Made by a program: the position numbers and the translations under genes
The notes under the pieces: model-generated
Told to the model about the DNA's origin: nothing
What the model saw: the letters and a program-made list of their open reading frames with translations, nothing else
Databases searched by the model: none
Assembly: GCA_018228665.1 (NCBI GenBank)
Contig: CP073692.1
Coordinates: 2,864,046 to 2,928,045, forward strand
Length of the DNA stretch: 64,000 nucleotides
Source: Faecalicatena sp. Marseille-Q4148
GTDB taxonomy: Bacteria > Bacillota > Clostridia > Lachnospirales > Lachnospiraceae
Reading direction: 5' to 3'
Shown here: positions 16,670-25,099 of the stretch, piece by piece
Numbering within the stretch: position 1 is the stretch's first letter
How the letters are laid out: every line of letters begins with the position of its first letter

Positions 16670-18217
16670 ATGGGATGTTATCACTTTCATCTGAATCAAT
16701 TATCCAGAGGAAAAGGACAGTCTGCCATTGCCAGTGCTGCTTATCGAGCCGGTGCAAAACTGGAATGTACGTATTATGGAGAAGTAAGTGATTATACGAG
16801 AAAAGGCGGTGTGGTATTAGCGGAGATCCATCTTCCTAAACAGGCTCCGGAGAGACTCAAAGACAGGGAGACCCTTTGGAATGAGGTGGAATGGATCGAA
16901 GGAAATAAGAAAGCACAGCTGGCACACAGCTTTGATATTGCCTTGATGAATGAGTTTTCCATGGAAGAAAATATTGAGCTTGCAAGAAGATTTGTGGAAG
17001 AACAATTGGTGGCAAGAGGAATGATCGCTAATCTGGCAATCCATGATCCGAAGAAGGGAAAGGATAAAATTCCCAATCCCCATATGCACATCATGGTTCC
17101 CATCCGCCCTTTACAGGAAGATGGTACCTGGGGACAAAAACAAAAAAAGGTTCCAGTACTGACACCGGATGGACAGCCAGTTTTGAATCAGAAAGGACAG
17201 CCGGTGTTTCGGGCAGTGCATACAACGGATTGGAGCAGGAAAGAAACCTTGGAAGAACTGAGAAGTGCCTGGGCGAGGATGTGCAATGAACTGTATGAAG
17301 AAAAAGGACTTACAGAAAGAGTCGATGCCAGATCTTATGAGGAACGGGGGATTGATAAGATCCCGATGGTGCATGAAGGACCGAACGTACAGGCAATGGA
17401 AGCAAGAGGAATTTCAACTGCATTGGGAAGTTTAAACCGACTCATCCGAGCCTTAAATGATATGAAAGAACGGGCAAAGAATCTTCTTCAATGGTCTTTG
17501 CTTCGACAAAGCCAGTTGATGGAACGGATGCTGTTCTTACATCAGCCAACTTTAGCAGATTATCTAAGAAACTATTATGACAAGAGAAATGCAGTTGCAG
17601 AATCTTACGCTTATGGAACACAAAAGGCGAAGAATACGAATCTGAAACAATTTGCAGAGACGATCCGCTTTTTGGAAGAGCAGGATGTGAGAACCCCAGA
17701 ACAGCTGACAGAGAAAATCCAGGAATTAGATACTCAGCTAAAAGAGGTAAGTCAGCGATTGAATCAACAATTGTCTGCTTTACGAAGTGTCAACAGCAAC
17801 CTTTATGCGATGAAAGAGTATTTTGAAACGAGACCTGTTTATCTGGAATTAAAGAAGAAATATTTTGGCAGGGAAAAATTCAAAGAGGAACATAAGAAGG
17901 AACTTAGCGGATATTATCGTTCGGAAAGAATCTTAAAAGAAAATCTAGACCCAAGTGGGAAGATTCCAGAAGGACAATGGAAACGAGAAGCCGCTAGTTT
18001 ATCAGAAGAGATAGCTGCTTTACGAAAAGAAGATAAACGGATCCATGCGATGTTACGAAAGTATGAGGGAATCAAAAATCATGTGGAAGCTTTGATGGCA
18101 GAGGAGGACGAAGGGGTTTCTCTTCCAGAAACAAACAAGAGGGAGCACGCCACAGAAACAAAAGAGGCAGTGAGAACCATGAAACGAAAGAAGAAACATC
18201 ATGGAATGGAATTATAG
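16670..18217 (+). CDS. MobA/MobL family relaxase
   Basis: 515 residues from ATG 16670 (GGGAG nine bases upstream). 'YHFHLNQLSRGKGQSAIASAAYRAG' at the N-terminus and 'NPHMHIMVPIRP' (HxH metal-binding motif III) define the MobA/MobL (MOBQ-type) relaxase domain, about residues 1-230. The rest is helical and charged. It nicks oriT and carries the transferred strand. No type IV secretion genes are present, so transfer would need a helper conjugative element. Confidence 0.93.
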   Translation: MGCYHFHLNQLSRGKGQSAIASAAYRAGAKLECTYYGEVSDYTRKGGVVLAEIHLPKQAPERLKDRETLWNEVEWIEGNKKAQLAHSFDIALMNEFSMEENIELARRFVEEQLVARGMIANLAIHDPKKGKDKIPNPHMHIMVPIRPLQEDGTWGQKQKKVPVLTPDGQPVLNQKGQPVFRAVHTTDWSRKETLEELRSAWARMCNELYEEKGLTERVDARSYEERGIDKIPMVHEGPNVQAMEARGISTALGSLNRLIRALNDMKERAKNLLQWSLLRQSQLMERMLFLHQPTLADYLRNYYDKRNAVAESYAYGTQKAKNTNLKQFAETIRFLEEQDVRTPEQLTEKIQELDTQLKEVSQRLNQQLSALRSVNSNLYAMKEYFETRPVYLELKKKYFGREKFKEEHKKELSGYYRSERILKENLDPSGKIPEGQWKREAASLSEEIAALRKEDKRIHAMLRKYEGIKNHVEALMAEEDEGVSLPETNKREHATETKEAVRTMKRKKKHHGMEL

Positions 18218-18232
18218 GAGGAATTTTAGAAA

Positions 18233-20134
18233 ATGGAAGAATATACAAGAGAACAGATTCAAAGAGCAGATGATACAGATTTATATGTTTTTCTTTCTGG
18301 GAGAGGGGAACAGTTCAAACGATGCGGGAAGGAATACCGATGGTTGCGACATGACAGTGTGATGATCAACAAGAACGAATGGTATCGTTTTAGTCAGAAT
18401 AAAGGCGGTCATGCCATTGATTTTATGAAAGAATTCTACGGTCTTTCTTTTGCAGAGGCAGTCAAAGAATTATTAGGCGAAGAGGGAGACAGCAATAATA
18501 GAACGGCGAAGGAAGATGCAGGCAGACAGAAGGTCTGCCCCATCCCCTTGCCTGGATTGGAACTGCCAAAAAGAAATGAAAACTGTGAGATTGCAAGGAA
18601 GTACCTGATTGAGCAGAGAAAACTATCCAAACAGCTTGTAGATCAGATGATCGAAAAAGGGGATATTTATGAAAGTAAAAACTATCACAATGTGGTATTC
18701 GTTGGAAGAGACAAAGAACAGAATCCCAGATATGCAGCTATGCGGGGAACCGATGAGAAACGATATCGTGGGGAAGCAAGAGGTTCAGAAAAAATCTATG
18801 GATTTGGCCATATAGGAACGGATGAAAAACTGTTTGTGTTTGAATCCCCCATTGATCTTTTGTCTTATATCACTGCAGTTCCAGAAGAATGGGAAAAGCA
18901 TAGTTATATTTCCCTGGGAGGATTGAGTGAAAAAGCAATGAAACGGATGTATACAGAATATCCTCATATCCATTCCATCTACTTGTGTCTGGATAATGAT
19001 GAGCCTGGAAATGAGAGATGCAGGCAGTTTGTTTCTCTTATTCCAGAGAAATTGAGCGTGTACCGATTAGAACCGGTGAAGAAAGACTGGAATGAATGTC
19101 TGGTAGCAGAAGTTTCGGTAGAAAATATGGCAAAGCAGATGTGTTGGAGAGATGCCAGGGAAAAACCAGTTCCGGTCATGAAGATGTCGGAGGTTGAGGA
19201 AACGGTGGTCCAGTGGCTATGGTATCCGTTCATTCCCTTTGGAAAGGTTACTTTGATCCAGGGAAATCCGGGAAAAGGAAAAACATGGCTTGCAATGGCG
19301 ATTGCTGCATACTGTACCAACGGAAAGGAACTTCCCAATGCACTTCCCATAGAACCCTTTAATGTGTTGTATCAAACAGCAGAGGATGGAATAGCAGATA
19401 CCATTAAGCCTAGATTAGCAAAATGTGGTGCAGATATGACAAGGGTGCGATTCATCAATGAAGATGAAAAACAGCTTTCTATGACGGACGATCGGATTGA
19501 AAAAGCCATCCGCCAGAACAATGTACGCCTCATGATCATGGATCCCATACAGGCCTATCTGGGAGCCAATGTGGATATGAACCGGGCCAATGAGATACGG
19601 CCATTATTCCGACATCTCAGTACGATTGCAGAGAGAACTGGATGCGCCATTGTTCTCATTGGACATTTGAATAAGTCGTCGGGAAGTCAGAGTGATTACC
19701 GTTCCCTGGGATCCATTGATATCGCAGCGGCAGTACGAAGCATCTTATTTGTAGAAAAGGTGGAAAAAGAGAAGGAACAGGATATCCGAGTGGTATATCA
19801 GCAAAAGGATTCTCTTGCTAAGAAGGAAAATCCGGTAGCGTTTTCTTTAGGAGAAGAAGGCTTAAAATGGTTAGGAGAATACGATATATCCATTGAAGAT
19901 CTGCTGATGGGGAAAGCAGGAACGAAAAAGGAAACGAAACTGGAAAAGGCACAGAAGTTGATCCTGGAGTTATTAACCAAACGAAAAGTGATGTGTTTAG
20001 AAGAATTAGAGGCAGAACTACTTGCCTATGGGATTTCTTCCAGAACAGGAAGAGATGCAAGAAAGCAATTGGAAAGTAGATTAAGCTATGACTGGTGTCA
20101 GGGAAGAAAAACAGTTGCGTTAATCACAGAATAA
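18233..20134 (+). CDS. Fused primase-like (DUF3991/Toprim) and RecA-fold helicase protein
   Basis: 633 residues. Residues 1-85 resemble the primase zinc-finger-like N-terminus ('EWYRFSQNKGGHAIDFMKEFYGLSFAEAV'). Residues about 105-305 form DUF3991 plus a Toprim fold ('KLFVFESPIDLLSYI', 'IYLCLDNDEPG'). Residues about 325-560 form a RepA/DnaB-like ATPase with Walker A 'GNPGKGKTW', Walker B 'LMIMDPIQAYLG' and 'AIVLIGHLNKSSG'. A winged-helix tail may follow. It likely supports replication of the excised or transferred element. It is the last gene of the ssb-mob run. Confidence 0.88.
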   Translation: MEEYTREQIQRADDTDLYVFLSGRGEQFKRCGKEYRWLRHDSVMINKNEWYRFSQNKGGHAIDFMKEFYGLSFAEAVKELLGEEGDSNNRTAKEDAGRQKVCPIPLPGLELPKRNENCEIARKYLIEQRKLSKQLVDQMIEKGDIYESKNYHNVVFVGRDKEQNPRYAAMRGTDEKRYRGEARGSEKIYGFGHIGTDEKLFVFESPIDLLSYITAVPEEWEKHSYISLGGLSEKAMKRMYTEYPHIHSIYLCLDNDEPGNERCRQFVSLIPEKLSVYRLEPVKKDWNECLVAEVSVENMAKQMCWRDAREKPVPVMKMSEVEETVVQWLWYPFIPFGKVTLIQGNPGKGKTWLAMAIAAYCTNGKELPNALPIEPFNVLYQTAEDGIADTIKPRLAKCGADMTRVRFINEDEKQLSMTDDRIEKAIRQNNVRLMIMDPIQAYLGANVDMNRANEIRPLFRHLSTIAERTGCAIVLIGHLNKSSGSQSDYRSLGSIDIAAAVRSILFVEKVEKEKEQDIRVVYQQKDSLAKKENPVAFSLGEEGLKWLGEYDISIEDLLMGKAGTKKETKLEKAQKLILELLTKRKVMCLEELEAELLAYGISSRTGRDARKQLESRLSYDWCQGRKTVALITE

Positions 20135-20152
20135 AAGATGACATTGGCAAAA

Positions 20153-20214
20153 AATTACTTTGGCATTGGCAGTCTTTATAGATGCTTTTGCCAGCCGCCA
20201 ATGTCAGAGTAATT
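20153..20214. repeat. 18-bp inverted repeat
   Basis: AATTACTTTGGCATTGGC (20153-20170) and GCCAATGTCAGAGTAATT (20197-20214) are inverted copies with two mismatches; an additional TGACATTGGC copy begins at 20139. The 26-base loop and absence of a T run argue against a terminator. It sits between the helicase and TnpW-like genes and may be an operator or replication/recombination site. Confidence 0.55.
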
Positions 20215-20297
20215 ACGAATAGATGATAGTTAAGGTCTATTTTAATAGGTATTTTCATAGTAATGGACAAAGAGAAAAGGGAGGTGGGAGCACCGCT

Positions 20298-20465
20298 ATG
20301 AAGAAACAAAAACTGAATTATCGTTTTCATAATCCGAATACTGCGGAAGTGACCGCCGATTACATATTAAAAGTATTTGTTGAGGTGAATGCGAAGAAAG
20401 TTGAACGAGTTATGCAGGAGGTAGCTGAGAAGAGTGCGGAAGAGGACAAGCAAGGCGAAAAATAA
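20298..20465 (+). CDS. TnpW-like transposon-encoded small protein
   Basis: 55 residues starting after GGGAGGTGGGAG. 'LNYRFHNPNTAEVTADYILKVFVEVNAKKVE' is the conserved core of the small TnpW-type proteins of Tn4451-like elements. TnpW's function is unknown; it is a hallmark of serine-recombinase mobilizable elements, which supports classifying this island with them. Confidence 0.7.
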   Translation: MKKQKLNYRFHNPNTAEVTADYILKVFVEVNAKKVERVMQEVAEKSAEEDKQGEK

Positions 20466-20595
20466 AAGATTTTGAATTTAAATTACATCAATGGACAAAA
20501 GTGTGTACTCAAAGTATAATGAAAATATCCTTTATTACATAAAATAAAATTTGAATTGTGAAGAACTATATGATTGGTTAAAGGAGTTGTTAGAA

Positions 20596-21954
20596 ATGAA
20601 TCAAATAAAAGAGTTTTGTATTATTGGCTTATGGGGAGAAAGAAATTACCATTTGAAAATCAACGATGGTAAATTAGTTATGGTAGGCGAAAATGGAAGT
20701 GGAAAGAGTACTGTTTTAAGAATTATATATTATACGCTAGCCGAAAAGTGGGGACGGTTAATCAAAGAGGATTTTGAGCGAATTCGAATTACCATTGGAA
20801 CAGAGCAGAAAGAGTTTACGAAGGAACAATTGGGAAAGCCAGAAGAATATTTGATAGATGCGGATTCTGAGATATTATCTCGTTTGCCTATATCATTTAG
20901 GCGTAGATATTTAGATGGTCTCAGAGATAAGGTTATGGCAGAGAAAGTGCTAGAACATTTAGAACGAATGCGATATCCAGAAGGAATGTTTGATGTAGAA
21001 ATAGAACGGCTTGAAGAAATTGCATCTAGAGTTCCGGAGTCAATAAAGGAAATCTCTGAGTGGTTGAAAAGATGTTTGAACCAGCCCGTGTTATATATGC
21101 CTACATATCGAAGAATTGAAAAGAATCCAGAGCTGCAGGAAAGAGAATTGGAACGAAGAAGATACAAGAGTTATCCTATACATAATTTGAAAAATCTGAA
21201 GATGGAAGTTTCGCATATTGGTATGAGCGACGTTAATGATGCAATACATGAACTGATTTCGGAAATTAAATCAAAGTATGCAAGAACTTCCGCTCAATTA
21301 AACTTAGATTGCTTTAAAGGAATACTGACTCAAGACTTTCAGCAGATAGATTCTATTCCCGAAGAATATATGGAGGCTGAAAGCATAAAAATGATATTCG
21401 AAAGTTTAAATGAAGATGAACTTTTGGATGTAGATAAAACCCCGATAAAAGAAAAGTTGCTTGCTATTATAGAGAAAACGGAAGTATACGATGAATATGA
21501 TAAAATTGTAATTTATTACTATAATATGTTGATTAAGAGATATGAAAGTCTCAAAGAAATCGAAAGCAAACTGGAACATTTTTTTTATGTATGTAATCAA
21601 TATTTATCAGGGAAAGAATTTGTGTATAAACCTAAAAGTTTTGAATACGCAATAACTGTTCAGAGTCGTGACGGAAGCCAAAAAGAAATGAATATAGAAC
21701 AGTTATCTTCTGGAGAGAAGCAAATAGTAGCTCTTTTTAGTTACATTTACTTGTTCATTAAACAACAGAGTATAATCATTATTGATGAGCCTGAATTGTC
21801 GCTCTCTGTTACTTGGCAAGAAACTATCTTGGAAGACGTCTTAAAGAGTGGCATGTGTGACCACCTTATCGTGGCCACACAATCCCCATTTGTTTATGAT
21901 AATTCATTATTATCATATGCATGTGCAATGGAAGAATTTTTAACAGTGGAGTGA
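20596..21954 (+). CDS. AAA/ABC-type ATPase, PARIS AriA-like
   Basis: 452 residues from the ATG nine bases after AAGGAG (20581-20586). It is an SMC-like ATPase: Walker A 'GENGSGKST' (K37), signature-like 'EQLSSGEKQIVAL', Walker B 'IIIIDEPELSLSV' and D-loop/H-switch 'IVATQSPFV'. The middle (residues 100-330) is helical insert. It is followed after seven bases by a DUF4435 protein. The AAA plus DUF4435 pairing is that of PARIS (AriA-AriB), in which the ATPase complex senses a phage trigger and releases the Toprim nuclease. Other AAA-DUF4435 pairs exist, so PARIS itself is inferred. Confidence 0.75.
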   Translation: MNQIKEFCIIGLWGERNYHLKINDGKLVMVGENGSGKSTVLRIIYYTLAEKWGRLIKEDFERIRITIGTEQKEFTKEQLGKPEEYLIDADSEILSRLPISFRRRYLDGLRDKVMAEKVLEHLERMRYPEGMFDVEIERLEEIASRVPESIKEISEWLKRCLNQPVLYMPTYRRIEKNPELQERELERRRYKSYPIHNLKNLKMEVSHIGMSDVNDAIHELISEIKSKYARTSAQLNLDCFKGILTQDFQQIDSIPEEYMEAESIKMIFESLNEDELLDVDKTPIKEKLLAIIEKTEVYDEYDKIVIYYYNMLIKRYESLKEIESKLEHFFYVCNQYLSGKEFVYKPKSFEYAITVQSRDGSQKEMNIEQLSSGEKQIVALFSYIYLFIKQQSIIIIDEPELSLSVTWQETILEDVLKSGMCDHLIVATQSPFVYDNSLLSYACAMEEFLTVE

Positions 21955-21961
21955 TAAAATA

Positions 21962-22900
21962 ATGAATATGTTGGAAAGACACAGTCTTGCTCGGAAAAAA
22001 GTCAATGTGTTTGTACATAATATAAAGACTGAATACAAAAGGGATGAGAAGAAAATCTATATTGTTTGTGAGGGGAGAGAAGACCTGGGGTATTACGGAC
22101 AAATAATAAAAAGAAAATATGCTGATATTCAAATGAGAAAACAGTATGTAGGCGGAAAAGAGTCTGTACTAGAAGTATATAGTGCTTTTGACTGGAGTAT
22201 TTATGAAAAAAATAAAATTTTGTTTTTTGTGGATCGTGATTTCTCTTATTGGATGGGAGAAAAACAATTTATAGATACAAATGTATATATAACTGATCAA
22301 TATTCGTTTGAGAATGATGCAGTGAATGCAGAAATGTTTATGGAAGTATTAGAAGATTTTTACGGATTTGCTAATGCTAAAGATGAAGAATTAGAAAAGA
22401 TTAGAGAAATATATCTTGAACGATGGAAAACATTTTGTGATAATTCGACCTACGGTATGGCAGCCGTGTTGGTTAGTAATATTGTTAATAAAGTGCGTTT
22501 GGCGAAATATGCTAAAATCAAAAAGATGATAAAAATAGATAGTGAAAATGTTTGGGTGGAATTGGTCAAGGGAAAACCTATTAAAGAATATTTATATGAA
22601 AATTTGAAACTATCAAGCAAGCATGAAGAAAAAATTTTGCAGATGCAAAGTAGATTTGAAAAAGATAAGAAAAATTATTCAGTAAGAGGCAAATGGGCAT
22701 TAGGATTTATGGTGGAAGTACTAGAATACATTATGGATAATGCTCAGAAGTATGTTCCCTCGTTATATAGTGAAGAAACTAATGCCCCTAAACGGATATG
22801 TCAATTAACCGAGGGTGGAACAATGGTTATGTTAGCACCTAGGATTAAACCAGTAAGTAGCTTAGAAACTTTTTTGGAATCTAATATAAATTGTGCATAA
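21962..22900 (+). CDS. DUF4435 (Toprim-like) protein, PARIS AriB-like effector
   Basis: 312 residues. 'KIYIVCEGREDLGYYGQII' supplies the Toprim Glu, and 'ILFFVDRDFSYWMG' the Asp pair, with 'YITDQYSFENDAVN' after it, the usual DUF4435 order. In AriB-type effectors this fold is a nuclease acting on tRNA. It is seven bases downstream of the ATPase gene, so one transcript. Length matches the family. No antitoxin or anti-restriction gene is visible. Confidence 0.75.
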   Translation: MNMLERHSLARKKVNVFVHNIKTEYKRDEKKIYIVCEGREDLGYYGQIIKRKYADIQMRKQYVGGKESVLEVYSAFDWSIYEKNKILFFVDRDFSYWMGEKQFIDTNVYITDQYSFENDAVNAEMFMEVLEDFYGFANAKDEELEKIREIYLERWKTFCDNSTYGMAAVLVSNIVNKVRLAKYAKIKKMIKIDSENVWVELVKGKPIKEYLYENLKLSSKHEEKILQMQSRFEKDKKNYSVRGKWALGFMVEVLEYIMDNAQKYVPSLYSEETNAPKRICQLTEGGTMVMLAPRIKPVSSLETFLESNINCA

Positions 22901-22922
22901 AGTAGGAAAGGAATGTTTATAA

Positions 22923-23468
22923 ATGAAAAGTATTTTATTTTCAGGAGTACATGGCGTTGGAAAAGGTTTCTTTTTAGAGAAGATTAAGAAAGAAATCGAA
23001 GAATATAATATCTATTCAGCGAGTACTTTGATTGAAAAGTATCAACCTTCAACAGATGCGGGATATAAGAAAGTCCGTAATGTGAAGAATAATCAAGATA
23101 TTCTGATTAAAGCGATAAAAGAAGCAAAATTGAAAGATGAAAATAGTTTTATATTAGATGGACATTTATGTATTTTTGATACAGAAGGAAATGTGGTTCG
23201 TATTCCAGAAAATTTTTTTTATGAAACTCAGATAGAAGGAATAGTACTTTTGCAAGATTGTCCTGATCTGATTTTAGGCAGAATTAATGCAAGAGATGGG
23301 AAAGAAATCAGAATAGAGTCGATAGAAAAGATGCAACATGAAGAACAAAAGTTTGCGGAGGAATTATGGGAAAAATATAAAATACCGTATGTGATAATTA
23401 CACATGAGTGTACGGGAGTGGAATTTATGAAAAGAATACAAGAAATTGGAGGTGACAATATTGAATAA
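22923..23468 (+). CDS. P-loop kinase-like ATP-binding protein
   Basis: 181 residues. The Walker A 'GVHGVGKGFF' begins at residue 8 and resembles adenylate-kinase-type P-loops. 'FILDGHLCIFD' has the look of the nucleotide-kinase strand and 'RINARDGKEIR' of the lid. ATG follows GGAAAGGAATG. The 3' end overlaps the start of the GNAT-PUA gene by eight bases. Substrate unknown; it may phosphorylate a nucleotide or small molecule, or act as a regulatory ATPase. Confidence 0.6.
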   Translation: MKSILFSGVHGVGKGFFLEKIKKEIEEYNIYSASTLIEKYQPSTDAGYKKVRNVKNNQDILIKAIKEAKLKDENSFILDGHLCIFDTEGNVVRIPENFFYETQIEGIVLLQDCPDLILGRINARDGKEIRIESIEKMQHEEQKFAEELWEKYKIPYVIITHECTGVEFMKRIQEIGGDNIE

Positions 23469-24510
23469 TATCTCACATAAAACATTTGCTGAAATAAATT
23501 TGCAGGATTCTTTTTTTCAATCTTTGAGAGCGGATTATCCAGGCTTTGATGAATGGTTTAAGAGAAAAAGCAATCAGGATGCATTTGTTCAATATGTCGA
23601 TGAGAAGTTAGTAGGTTTTTTATATTTGAAGGTAGAAAAATTGTGCGTTGAAGATGTTACCCCTCCTATTTATGCAGATAGAATATTAAAGGTAGGGACT
23701 TTTAAAATTGATGCACATGGAACCAAAATGGGTGAACAATTTATTAAGATAATTATGGATTATGCTTCGAACGAAAAAGTGGATGTTTGCTATGTTACGA
23801 TTTATGAAAAACATAAAACACTTATAGATTTGGTGCAACAATTTGGCTTCGAATTATATGGTACAAAGGGAGAAGGCGAATATATAGAAAATGTGTATTT
23901 GAAACGAATGAATATAATAACTGGTGATATTAAGAAGGATTTTCCATTGGTTGATTGTGGAACAGTAAAGAAATATTTGTTAAGTATTTATCCTAAATAC
24001 CATTCGGTTATGTTTCCAGATTCTATTTTGACAACAGAAAACAAAAATATTATTACAGATGTTTCTTATACGAATTCGATTCAAAAGGTATATGTATGTT
24101 CGATGGGGCAAGTTGAATCGTTGAAATACGGAGATATAGTAATTATTTATAGGACCGCTGAATATGGAAGAAGTGCAGAGTATTCTGCAGTAGCTACGTC
24201 TGTTTGTGTAGTAGAAGAAGTAAAAAAGCAAGATGAATTTCTTTCATTTGAAGAATTTTATAATTATGTAAGTAAATATAGTGTGTTTGACAAGAATGAT
24301 TTGCGTTACTGGTTTAATCGAGGAGAATGTAAAGCTATAAAAATGACTTATAATGCTGCTATGAAAAAGAGAATTGTACGTCATGACTTGATAGAAGAAA
24401 TAGGGTTAGAACGAAATCAGTATTGGGGTTTTTTTGAATTGACAAATGAACAATTTCAAAAAATAGTTCATAGAGGAGAAGTCAATAAGATTTTTGTTGA
24501 CAAGAACTAA
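23461..24510 (+). CDS. GNAT acetyltransferase fused to a PUA/EVE-like domain
   Basis: 349 residues from TTG 23461, six bases after GGAGGTGA. Residues 1-145 form a GNAT fold ('VGFLYLKVEKL', 'VGTFKIDAHGTKMGEQFIKIIMDYA', then the Tyr/Phe strand 'QQFGFELYGTK'). The acetyl-CoA loop departs from the usual QxxGxG. Residues 185-349 resemble a PUA-type (ASCH/EVE) nucleic-acid-binding domain ('KVYVCSMGQVESLKYGDIVIIYRT', 'AVATSVCVVEEV', 'WGFFELTNEQFQKI'). Such domains read modified bases or RNA. An acetyltransferase targeting RNA or an RNA-bound protein is a reasonable guess. Confidence 0.65.
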   Translation: MNNISHKTFAEINLQDSFFQSLRADYPGFDEWFKRKSNQDAFVQYVDEKLVGFLYLKVEKLCVEDVTPPIYADRILKVGTFKIDAHGTKMGEQFIKIIMDYASNEKVDVCYVTIYEKHKTLIDLVQQFGFELYGTKGEGEYIENVYLKRMNIITGDIKKDFPLVDCGTVKKYLLSIYPKYHSVMFPDSILTTENKNIITDVSYTNSIQKVYVCSMGQVESLKYGDIVIIYRTAEYGRSAEYSAVATSVCVVEEVKKQDEFLSFEEFYNYVSKYSVFDKNDLRYWFNRGECKAIKMTYNAAMKKRIVRHDLIEEIGLERNQYWGFFELTNEQFQKIVHRGEVNKIFVDKN

Positions 24511-24587
24511 TGTTCGAAAAGGTGTTGAAATCGTAAATTGATTGTCGTATAATATATTATATAAAATTTTGAAGTGGAGTGAAAATA

Positions 24588-24965
24588 ATGTGTGCAATCT
24601 TATTATCAATTAATCCTAATCATGTAGAAAATATATTGAATGGAACTAAGAGATACGAATTTAGAAAAAAAGCATGTAAAAGACAAGTAGATAAAATTCT
24701 AATTTATTCTACAACTCCAATTATGAAAGTAGTAGGAGAAGCTGAGGTTGAAGATGTTCTTGTTGATAATCCAGAAGTTATTTGGAAAAAAACAAAAACA
24801 AAATCAGGAATTGATAAAAAATTTTTTGATCAATATTATAAAAATAGAAATCAAGCTGTTGCTTATAAATTAAAAAATGTTATCAAATATGGAAAGCCAA
24901 AAGAGTTGAAAGATTACGGAGTGAATAGTGCGCCACAGTCTTTTCAATACGTAGAAGAAGCGTAA
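24588..24965 (+). CDS. ASCH-domain protein
   Basis: 125 residues starting at ATG 24588 after GGAGTG. 'ILLSINPNHVENILNGTKRYEFRKK' and 'VDKILIYSTTPIMKVVGEAEV' are the ASCH (PUA-like) fold signature. ASCH proteins bind RNA or nucleosides; some are amidohydrolases or modified-base readers. It follows the GNAT-PUA gene by 77 bases and precedes a terminator, completing a three-gene set. Confidence 0.85.
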   Translation: MCAILLSINPNHVENILNGTKRYEFRKKACKRQVDKILIYSTTPIMKVVGEAEVEDVLVDNPEVIWKKTKTKSGIDKKFFDQYYKNRNQAVAYKLKNVIKYGKPKELKDYGVNSAPQSFQYVEEA

Positions 24966-24979
24966 AAAATGTATGCAGG

Positions 24980-25023
24980 GGATTATTAAGATTACAACTT
25001 ACTTAATAATCCTCTATTTTTCT
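24980..25023 (+). terminator. Rho-independent terminator before the recombinase
   Basis: GGATTATTAAG and CTTAATAATCC form an 11-bp perfect stem followed by a T-rich tract. It insulates the recombinase from upstream transcription. Confidence 0.85.
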
Positions 25024-25024
25024 G

Positions 25025-25052
25025 TTTACATCTCCCATTTTTACGATATAAT
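25025..25052 (+). promoter_or_regulatory. Promoter of the serine recombinase gene
   Basis: TTTACA (25025-25030), 16 bases, TATAAT (25047-25052), 47 bases before the ATG. This is a housekeeping (sigma-A) pattern. I saw no CATA-type sigma-E or sigma-K -10 here, so the recombinase may be made in vegetative cells. Confidence 0.6.
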
Positions 25053-25099
25053 AAAAAGTAGTAACAGAATGATATATACCTAACAGAAAGGATAATCCT

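Noticed and set aside
15938..16699. 253-residue minus-strand frame opposite ssb, DUF3847 and the relaxase start
   Set aside because: Shadow of three recognised plus-strand genes; low-complexity Ser/Leu composition.
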